From Fragilaria crotonensis (lineage: Eukaryota > Bacillariophyta > Fragilariophyceae > Fragilariales > Fragilariaceae): DNA of 64,000 nt. Shown here in pieces: positions 56,176 to 64,000 of this stretch. The stretch spans positions 186,001-250,000 of the forward strand of contig JAKSYS010000013.1 of the NCBI GenBank assembly GCA_022925895.1, written 5' to 3'. The first letter of the stretch is position 1. Each line of letters opens with the position of its first letter. The notes below the pieces were generated by a model. That model ran no database searches, was not told the origin of the DNA, and saw only the letters and a program-made list of their open reading frames with translations. The translations under genes and the position numbers were made by a program.

Positions 56176-56211
56176 CCTAATGGTTGTTTTCATTTCTGCA
56201 ATCAAATTCAA

Positions 56212-57541
56212 TCATTGGCGGGTGAGATGAGTGATGAAACCAGTCATAATGTTGAAGAACCTCTCCTTGACGACATTGCTCATGATAAACTCCATCACAA
56301 GATGTAGCTGGTGTGCTCCACACCAAATTCGGGTCAACGGGCAAGAATTCGCATGCATGGCAGAGGCAAGTCTGGTCACGACGCCCGCAACGCCGCCACC
56401 AGTCATATCATGAGCTCCATCAGAAGCGACACCGATCAGACGAATCTTCCAGTCAGGACAGAGCACGTTTAAAAACTTAGTCACCATGTCAAACATTACT
56501 TCTCCTGTGTGCCGATCAAACATTGGAAGGGCGCAACCATGAAGACAGACAATTGTACCTTGCTCCTTAACAAATACACGGAAGCGTATGTCAAGATACG
56601 ATGTACTCTGGTGTGTTGCAGAGTCAAGGGCAAGTGAGAAACCCCAGGAGCGACAAAGTATGTCCGAGATATGATGTAAATTGACAGCGCAGGCAACCCT
56701 GATATACTTGCTCACATCTTTCCGACAACAATGTCGCAAACATGGGTCACCCATCACATCATATGTGCAAGCAATAATTTCTGACATCATTCTAAAGGAA
56801 GTGCCACACGATGTGTACCTAAGGGCCAAATTGAAAAGTGTTGCTTTTGATGCAGGAGGAATCATCACCAAATAGGAATATTGTTGCTCTTCCTCCAGGT
56901 TGCGAATGCGCTTAAACAGTTGGAGAGCTTTTGCTTTTGCTGACGCTGCTGCATCTCCTTGTTTTTGCCTCAAGGCATTGAGCTCTCGCTCGCCCCCAAA
57001 TGATAAATCATTGGCATCATCAGCACTCTCCTCGCCATCAGCATCAATAGTATCATCAGCTTCATCGGCAGGATTAAAAAACATGTCACCAATGATAACA
57101 TCAACAATATCCTTCTTTCCAATTTTAAATATAGTAAAGCTGGAAAGACTTGATTGTAATGCCTGCCTGCTGCTTTGACGGAGTACTGCAGGAACGAGCC
57201 CCCCCCCTGCGGTCATTATTATTACCACCTTGATCGCGAAAAAAGCGTTCACATGCATCCTTATCCTTTCGGTCAATGCGCTCGTCATATTGTTCAAATT
57301 GGACTGCATGCTGCTTCCGCAAGTGAAGCTCAATATTGTCGTACCGAAATGGTGCTGACCATCCCTTCACGATGCTAAGTGCCTTCCGTTTGGTGCCAGA
57401 TCTTTCCTCGCGACCGAAGACGATACAAAAACGGCACTGAAGTCCAATCACTGCTGTGGTTTTGAGATGTCGTGACGCTATTGTAAGCCCAAACTGAGCA
57501 TCATTTGACTTCACGTGTGCAGAAGCACGGGACGACGACAT
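56212..57541 (-). pseudogene. hAT-like transposase, frameshifted and 3'-truncated
   Basis: The first frame, from Met 57541, gives a BED-like finger ('IGLQCRFCIVFGREE' ... 'IELHLRKQHAVQFEQYD'). At the C9 run 57199-57207 (poly-G on the coding strand) the frame shifts from '...GGNNNDRRGG' to '...LVPAVLRQSSRQALQSSL'. The second frame contains 'SLALDSATHQSTSYLDIRFR', 'LIGVASDGAHDMTGGGVAGV' and 'IWCGAHQLHLVMEFIM', the RNase-H core of hAT-type transposases, and ends at 56212 without the C-terminal dimerisation domain. It is unrelated in detail to the transposase at 24451. It lies in one copy of the segmental duplication and is absent at the matching place of the other. Confidence 0.7.
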
Positions 57542-57834
57542 GGTGGCACGTGACAATGTTACAACAGCATACAGGTGCAAATGTGCTTCTTTTAGGCAAA
57601 TTTCAACCACCGATTGATCTTAGGCGCCACGTCAGGGTCTAATTGGGAAGCGGAGGCGGGAACCCGGGAGATCGCCTCATCGAACCATGCCTGTATGTCA
57701 TATGACATATGACATATATGCATATATGGTATGTCGTATGTCATATATTTGATCCATATATCATATATTTGATCCAAATCGCGAGCAGTGAATCCAAATC
57801 GCGAACGCCAGTGAATCCAAATTCGTGCCCTCGT

Positions 57835-58830
57835 ATGGACCCTTTTGTAACAACAATTTATGTGAGGTATAGGAACAGAGTCGAGGCTCCAACCATGACG
57901 TTGATCAAGCCGACAGACATTATGCTTGGACGAGGCTGCACGTGTTACAACAACCCAGGCAACAAAGTATTTCGTAAAGTGTTGAAGGAGCACGTAATCC
58001 ATTACAGGAATCAAGCACTTCGGAGAGAAAAGGCAGCCTTAGTCAAAATGTTGGTTTCAAAGCTTGAAGCGATGGGTTATCGTTTTCTTCAGCAATCCAC
58101 AACTGGAACCTATGTTGAAGCGCCTCCTCATCTTGCCGAGAACAAGGTGGCTCACTGTCTTCGAGACCTCCGCCTGTCAAATGCTAAGCTTAGGGACGAC
58201 GTGAATGTACTTTCGAAGAACTTCCGTCCCTTCAATACAGAGCAAACGAACGCAGACCAGGTCATGCCAGTTATCACTGGGGAGGCACATACCACGAAGG
58301 AAATGTGCAACATGGAGTCGAACAACACGGCCGCGATCACCATGGACGTGGACCCATATTTACACGGTCTGCCAACAAAGCTACAACTCGATGCCAATTC
58401 ATTGGTATCCTCCCCGACGAACATGGCTTTTGGATTCAGTTCGGCGCTGCGGGAATACCCTCTCGCTGACGGAGGAAGGGAGGAAGCGGATCCGTCATCC
58501 TTTGCCTATGTGTTTGAAGACGCTTCTGAGCGAGGCGCACATGGATCTCTTTGCTCCCCTGGCTCTGAGCCCGAACAACAGTTGGAGCATTTAGAACGAA
58601 GTTGGAACAACATAACGGATACGTTGTTCCCGGCGACTGTTTCAAAAATGACTTGTGCAAGTCATCACGCTCACGGTCTGGATTCTGTGGGCGTGGCCTT
58701 CAACATGTATGCAGCCGTCTACGGACGGTCTATTGGCAATATCTTTGTTGGCGATCCATATCAACCGTTGGAATGCGATGTGGACGATGCGCAGAGCCTT
58801 TGCCGCTGGTTCAGTAGGCACCTTTCGTGA
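57835..58830 (+). CDS. DUF6824-type protein
   Basis: A 331-residue intact frame starting at Met 57835. Residues 25-120 carry the DUF6824 pattern common in diatoms: 'TDIMLGRGCTCYNNPGNKVF' followed by 'RREKAALVKMLVSKLEAMGY' and 'APPHLAENKVAHCLRDLRLS'. The rest is acidic and low in recognisable structure ('NNTAAITMDVDPYLHGLPTK', 'SEPEQQLEHLERSWNNITDT'). DUF6824 proteins are suspected DNA-binding or regulatory factors because of their basic helical domain, but no function is established to my knowledge. The paralogue at 61415-62398 is broken. The frame is open upstream to 57709, but those codons cover an ATATGACATATG repeat, so I chose the Met shared in position with the paralogue. Confidence 0.85.
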   Translation: MDPFVTTIYVRYRNRVEAPTMTLIKPTDIMLGRGCTCYNNPGNKVFRKVLKEHVIHYRNQALRREKAALVKMLVSKLEAMGYRFLQQSTTGTYVEAPPHLAENKVAHCLRDLRLSNAKLRDDVNVLSKNFRPFNTEQTNADQVMPVITGEAHTTKEMCNMESNNTAAITMDVDPYLHGLPTKLQLDANSLVSSPTNMAFGFSSALREYPLADGGREEADPSSFAYVFEDASERGAHGSLCSPGSEPEQQLEHLERSWNNITDTLFPATVSKMTCASHHAHGLDSVGVAFNMYAAVYGRSIGNIFVGDPYQPLECDVDDAQSLCRWFSRHLS

Positions 58831-59239
58831 TCAGTCAGACAACACGGCCGTGATCATCCATGGGTGGGCGACTTGAGAGCAGGGATATCAACTCATCGAT
58901 ACAAATGCACTTCCAGGAAGTGCTCTTCACAGATGTTCACAGAAGTCTTCCGAAATGTAAGTTTAGGTAAGTGGAAGGACACGATAGCCTTTCTCCAGAT
59001 GAAGTAGAATACTTTATTTGTGTAGGGTCGGTTTTGTAGTATCAAGTGTTTGCACAGCGTAGATAGAAAAGGCTTCGATTCTGGGAGCTAGAAAAACATC
59101 ACGAAAAATGTATCACCACTTCATCACACCATGACAGACAATGATGTAATTCATGACAGCATTGTCGTGGCTTCTGAACGAATCGGCCGTTACACTGCTC
59201 CGAGGCGGATCCTTCTCATTTGAAACTTGCTATCCACGA
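58831..59239. other. Intergenic
   Basis: No gene seen between the first DUF6824 gene and duplicated block B1. Confidence 0.5.
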
Positions 59240-59762
59240 AATTGAGACCACACACCACCCAATCCCTAGTTAGAAGATAGAAAACCAAATACATAGATTA
59301 TGATTCAAGGAGGAACATACTCACGTCCGACGTTGCCAATCTTTTATAGTCTTAGAGACATCCTTCGCTCTAGCTACGGGTCCTAAAATTGTATGGATGG
59401 GCCCATGAATGGGCAGTGTACTCAAAACGATTGACCGGGGTCAATGCAGAGTGCACTGTCCGCATATCGCCTTCGCTCAGACAATCGTCCAAATGTTTGG
59501 CCATACGGCGGCTCGGCCCATTCGAGGTTGTATCGTAACGTTGAGAAACGGAAACACGGTGCTGCCGCCTTGTTCGACGTCATTGAAGAACGAACTCGAA
59601 CGCAAACACGGCGCGAGGTCAACAAGATTGATCTTGGCGAATGTCATTGAAATCGCTGTGACGGCGGCAGAACTGGTCCGGTTCGTGTCGTGTCAATCGA
59701 AGTTACTCAACCTTCTCGTTTGGGCAGATTCATCGAATTCGCCATTGGATGGGTCACCTCAT
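59240..59762. repeat. Segmental duplication, block B1
   Basis: Copy of 55665-56175. It begins with a degenerate copy of the last codons of the SET gene, including an in-frame TAG where the SET gene has AAG, so no SET fragment can be expressed from here. Confidence 0.9.
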
Positions 59763-60615
59763 GAATCACGTGATCCTCGGCGCAATCAGTTTCGCAGCGG
59801 AACATTCTTGCATTGCATGCATTATTGATTTTTGACACAACATTGCCCTGATAGTCCCGGAGCACGTCAACAGGTATTTTGAGAAGGTTTCTGCTTGTTA
59901 GCAAGGACTTGCATATGCCGGCACCTTGTCAGGTGTCAAAAAAATGTCCAACAGGATCAGCCAGGGTCCATCGGGAATAATGGATCCATCCGGAGCGGTA
60001 TTCGTGTCTGGATTTGTGGCCAACGCGAAGTCCATCCACTCCCACTTTGCATGCCTTCGATTCAGCGTCCGCCGATGACGCCAATATCATCACAAGCAAA
60101 GCGAAGAAGAAGTGGTCCTTGCGCTCCTTGTCAAGTACTCCGAGCACTACAGCATGCTGTTATGCTCCGTCCAATGCCAGAATGAACGGGCTACACGGCA
60201 GGTTGTAGTACGAGTGCCTGGTAATCCGGAGTAACAGAGTAACAACACCTGTCATAACTCCTCTGCTGGCACTGCTGAGGGAATCCTTGGCTTATGCAAG
60301 GGTGTTTGCATTGCCCATGGTTCTGAACTATTCCACTGAAAGTGCAACAACGGTCTCGATGGGGATGCAAGCACTACTCGTGACTCGTGACTCGTAAGGT
60401 GCCAAAATGTACCAAAGGACGGTTCCACCAACAGGAAACGTCCAACTCAAGTAGGAGAAGGTGGGGCGCCTGAAGGTCCGGCCCAAGCACGTTTCAGCCG
60501 TTAAGTTTATGACCGTCGTCAGACATACGTTAGGGATCTTCCCATTTGTATGTATTGCGAGATTTGTAGCTCCATTGGTCGAAGCAAACGAGCCGGCAAG
60601 GTTTTCTCTTCGTAA
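59763..60615. other. Intergenic
   Basis: No supported gene. ACTCGTGACTCGTGACTCGT occurs at 60375-60395. Confidence 0.45.
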
Positions 60616-60893
60616 GTAAAAAATTGCTGACCGTCAGTAAAAAATTGCTGACCGACAGTAAATATTTACTGACCGTCAGCAAAAAAAATCACTGACCGTC
60701 GGTAAATAATTGCTGACCGTCAGAAAATCTGATTTGTCTTTAAGAAGTTTTCGTGGACACATAGTATGTTCTTACGTCAGTAATTTCTCTTGACCGTCAG
60801 CAAATTTTACTGACCATAAGCAAATTTTTACTGACCATAAGCAAATTTTTACTGACCGTCAGCAATTTTTCACTGACCATCAGCAATTTTTCA
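60616..60893. repeat. Short-period repeat with CTGACCGTCAG palindromes
   Basis: Two clusters (60616-60726 and 60785-60893) of about 20-22-bp units of the form (G/C)TAAAAAATTGCTGACCGTCA. Most units contain the palindromic core TGACCGTCA or its variants TGACCATAA and TGACCATCA. No gene overlaps. Confidence 0.88.
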
Positions 60894-61390
60894 CTTTGCG
60901 TCATGCACATGATAAGAGCGCCAGCCTATGCTTCACGTTGCGTCACCACGACTCAGAATGGAAACGTCAGACACCTTCAAAAGGTTGTTTAACATTCAAC
61001 TCAGTACAAAACAATTATTACAATGAGCGTGAAGTCGACCAAAGCTTCAGCGCTCCTTTAGACGTCAGATCGGTCGGAACTCTAACAAATCATCATGAGC
61101 ATCTTTAATGACATGAACACCTACGCCGACACTTCGAGAACTGAGACATAATTTCGCTCCTTTAGGTCATTTTCTCGAGCGGACGCTATACCCCAGCAAT
61201 CGCACGAAGGAATCTACAGTACATACTACTTGTAAAAGGATTCTCTGCCTTAAATGTATTAAAAAGTCCAGAATATCCTGAGATCACCATGACATATATA
61301 AACAGCAACCACGTTGGTAAAAAGGGTCGTGCTATATCATCTACATATCATATAGGCGTATATGTGAACCAAATCGCGCCTATCCAACAG
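60894..61390. other. Intergenic
   Basis: No supported gene. It is the 5' flank of the DUF6824 pseudogene and differs from the corresponding flank of the intact paralogue until about 61391. Confidence 0.45.
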
Positions 61391-61414
61391 ATGAATCCAA
61401 ATTCGTGCCCTCGC

Positions 61415-62398
61415 ATGGACCCTTACAACAATTTATGTGGTAGGAACAGAGTCGAGGCTCCAACCATGACGTTGATCCAGCCGACAGACATTATGCTTGG
61501 ACGAGGCTGCACGTGTTACAACAACCCAGGCAACAAAGTGTTTCGTAAAGTGTTGAAGGAGCACGTAATCCATTACAGGAATCAAGCACTTCGGAGAGAA
61601 AAGGCAGCCTTAGTCAAAATGTTGGTTTCAAAGCTTGAAGCGATGGGTTATCGTTTTCTTCAGCAATCCTCAACTGGAACCTGGATTGAAGCGCCTCCTC
61701 ATCTTGCCGAGAACAAGGTGGCTCACTGTCTTCGAGACCTCCGCCTGTCAAATGCTGTTTAGGGACGACGTGAATGTACTTCCGAAGAACTTCCGTCCCT
61801 TCAATACAGAGCAAACGAACGCAGACCAGGTCATGCCAGTTATCACTGGGGAGGCACATACCACGAAGGAAATGTGCAGCATGGAGTCGAACAACACGGC
61901 CGCGATCACTATGGACGTGGACCCATATTTACACGGTCTGCCAACAAAGCTACAGCTCGATGCCAATTCAATGGTATCCTCCCCGACGAACATGGCTTTT
62001 GATTCAGTTCGGCGCTGCGGGAATACCCTCTCGCTGACGGAGGAAGGGAGGAAGCGGATCCGTCATCCTTTGCCTATGTGTTTGAAGACGCTTCCGAGCG
62101 AGGCGCACATGGATCTCTATGCTCCCCTGGCTCTGAGCCCGAACAACAGTTGGAGCATTTAGAACGAAGTTGGAACAACATAACGGATACGTTGTTCCCG
62201 GCGACTGTTTCAGAAATGACTTGTGCAAGTCATCACGCTCACGGTCTGGATTCTGTGGGCGTGGCCTTCAACATGTATGCAGACGTCTACGGACGGTCTA
62301 TTGGCAATATCTTTGTTGGCGATCCATATCAACCGTTGGAATGCGATGTGGACGATGCGCAGAGCCTTTGCCGCTGGTTCAGTAGTCACCTTTCGTGA
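61415..62398 (+). pseudogene. DUF6824 paralogue, disrupted
   Basis: A near-identical copy of 57835-58830, offset by 3,580 bp. After the conserved DUF6824 domain ('TDIMLGRGCTCYNNPGNKVF' through 'CLRDLRLSNA') a change from AAGCTTAGG to GTTTAGG at about 61754-61760 removes two bases and creates a TAG stop. A further one-base loss at about 62000 (TTTTGATT versus TTTTGGATT) restores the original frame, which runs to the same stop at 62398. A protein of about 115 residues with only the conserved domain could still be made. The two losses sum to three. Confidence 0.85.
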
Positions 62399-62926
62399 TT
62401 GGAACAATGCGGTTTCTATAATAAGTCGAGCGAGCCTTCTGCGAAATTTTTAAACAATATAGCAGCAGCTCTTTGTCTGCGACAGCATCGTGTTTCAATG
62501 GTCGTCGGTCACCATTGTAGTTGTCTACGGAGTTTTCCCCCGTCGATATCGACGGCAAATGAGGAGTCCACAATCCTTTCGCATCCAAAGGATCAGCACG
62601 GCATGCATGAAGAGATGAGCATAGTGAATCTGTCGTAATTCCCTTTGTGCAAGCTCGTCTCCTGTTCGGTCGATTGTGACGGTGGTGGGTTAGAATATTA
62701 TATGGCATGGTGGATCGTGAGAACCGTGTCGCGAGGGATCGGTTTGGCGGTAGCAGATGTCAAGAACCAGTCCACACAAGGTTCGTCAGTGTACATAAAT
62801 CCGGGGGTGGACAATTTGCCTATGCATTGGTGGCATCAAACCACAGTGCAAACATATCCTTCAATGGCACACAGAGCAAAAAAGAGGATTTTGATGAGCT
62901 TTTCAATGCTAGGGTAGAAGTACATG
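62399..62926. other. Intergenic
   Basis: No supported gene. The homology to the first DUF6824 locus ends just after the stop codon. Confidence 0.5.
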
Positions 62927-63420
62927 TTGGCCAGGTTCATTTCAGACACTGCGGTTAAAAATGATAACGAAACTTTCATGCCTTTGGAATCCAATCTGGC
63001 TTAACCGAATAATGGAGGGAAAATGACTAAAGCGATGTGGCAGGTGCATGTGAGTACCACTCATGTGTTGCTTTAGTTCCTTTGATTTCTCTGCACCCAA
63101 CAAGTTGGCCCATTTGGCCAGGTTCATTTCAGCCAGACACTGCTGTTGAGGCTCATGTGCACCCAGAGCAAAGACGAGGATTGTGTTGAGCTTTTTCAAT
63201 GCTAGAGAAGTAGTACATGTTCGCCAGGTTCATGTCAGACACTGCTGTTGAGAATATAAACCAAACTTTCACGCCTTTGGAGTCCAATCTGGCTTAGCGG
63301 AATAATGGAGGATAAACGACTTAAGCGAGGAGGCAGGTGCATGTGAGTACCACTCGCTCATGTGTCGCTTTAGTTGCTTTGATTTCCCTGGACCCAACTA
63401 GTTGGCCCATCTGTCCAACA
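62927..63420. repeat. Tandem repeat, ~292-bp unit, about 1.7 copies
   Basis: GCCAGGTTCATTTCAGACAC (62931) recurs as GCCAGGTTCATGTCAGACAC (63223), followed by parallel blocks such as CCAATCTGGCTTA, GCATGTGAGTACCACTC and AGTTGGCCCAT. A third partial start (GGCCAGGTTCATTTCAG) lies at about 63118. No gene is visible. Confidence 0.85.
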
Positions 63421-64000
63421 AACCTCTCCACTTGCATCAACACCTAAAACTTCCCAGAATCTGCTTGTCCGCGCAAGTCCCAACAATAATGATGCAGAGC
63501 GACCTCATCAATACAAGGCAATTGTGAGAAATGCGGACTCTTTTGGGTAGAAGTGTGGTCTAGTAGGGCTCCCCTAATGCTGAGATTGTGATGGGAGCAG
63601 GGGATGTTTGCAGAGAGTTAATCAAATGAAGCTGGTCCACCGAGTGATGAAGGTTGCTACTGTCATGCGGTGGTATCTGAACAGAGATGTACCAATGTGG
63701 TGCAAAAAATACAGTGAAAAAAGCATTGGAGGCTGTAGCATCAGTCAATGCCACAATCATCAATTTGGAGGTAAATAAACTGAACTGATGCACAGAGATA
63801 ACATTGTCATTGGAAACTGACACAGAAAACAAATGAAAATACAATTGGTGTCTTCACTACTGGACATCCTTTAACATGCCATTGGTATTGTGATCTCTTC
63901 TTTCCCGCTCAAGACAAGTAGGCGCAACCAAAATCTTGCCTCCAAGGAACCGTCTACACAATTTCGAGGAGCGCTTGGCAAGCAGAAAGATTTGAGGCTT
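63421..64000. other. Intergenic to window end
   Basis: No supported gene. A 94-codon minus frame (63560-63844) has no recognisable feature. Confidence 0.45.

Noticed and set aside
1-64000. tRNA or rRNA genes
   Set aside because: I looked for B-box-like GGTTCGANTCC and conserved rRNA phrases; the few GGTTCGA hits (for example near 2500 and 35510) lie in coding DNA without a matching A box or cloverleaf.

Overview
The window looks like nuclear DNA from a diatom, probably a raphid pennate. Four things point there: a phytotransferrin/ISIP2A-like iron-uptake gene, a DUF6824-type gene ('D-x-M-L-G-R-G ... N-x-P-G-N-K'), a membrane-anchored leucine-rich-repeat (LRR) protein with small GT-AG introns (89-114 bp), and large amounts of transposon debris between well-spaced genes. 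The species cannot be named from the sequence. I saw no rRNA, tRNA, organelle or CRISPR signal.

Layout. 0.7-4.0 kb: broken DDE-type transposase (minus). 4.6-8.6 kb: intact Mutator-like (MULE) transposase with a SWIM finger, next to a ~119-bp tandem repeat. 9.0-9.8 kb: Lys-rich hypothetical gene. 10.9-12.8 kb: ISIP2A-like gene. 13.5-28.6 kb: transposon-rich tract with (a) a 1.5-kb element with 32-bp inverted ends, itself containing a smaller element, (b) a 2.5-kb element with 29-bp inverted ends and internal ~168-bp tandem repeats, and (c) a hAT island holding an apparently intact transposase, palindromic subterminal repeats, an 813-bp tandem duplication and long decayed inverted arms. 28.9-32.3 kb: convergent pair, a Cys-rich membrane-anchored protein and an LRR protein. 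35.3-35.9 kb: SGNH hydrolase. 38.8-40.6 kb: ankyrin-repeat gene. 42.0-43.0 kb: broken prolyl-4-hydroxylase-like gene. 43.5-46.5 kb: second broken DDE transposase of the same family as the first. 47.0-47.9 kb: four-helix membrane protein. 48.8-53.8 kb: long N-CoR/SMRT-like double-SANT corepressor with polyQ. 54.3-55.8 kb: double SET-domain protein with a signal peptide. 55.7-62.4 kb: segmental duplication carrying two DUF6824 genes (one intact, one broken), with a truncated hAT-like transposase in one copy. 62.4-64 kb: no gene seen, a ~292-bp tandem repeat.

Many otherwise good genes (ISIP2A, SET, ankyrin, N-CoR-like, Cys-rich, P4H) are interrupted by a single-base frameshift, several in homopolymers. 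Base-level consensus error is therefore a serious alternative to pseudogenisation everywhere in this window. The cellular genes do not form an obvious pathway; they are independent loci separated by repeats.
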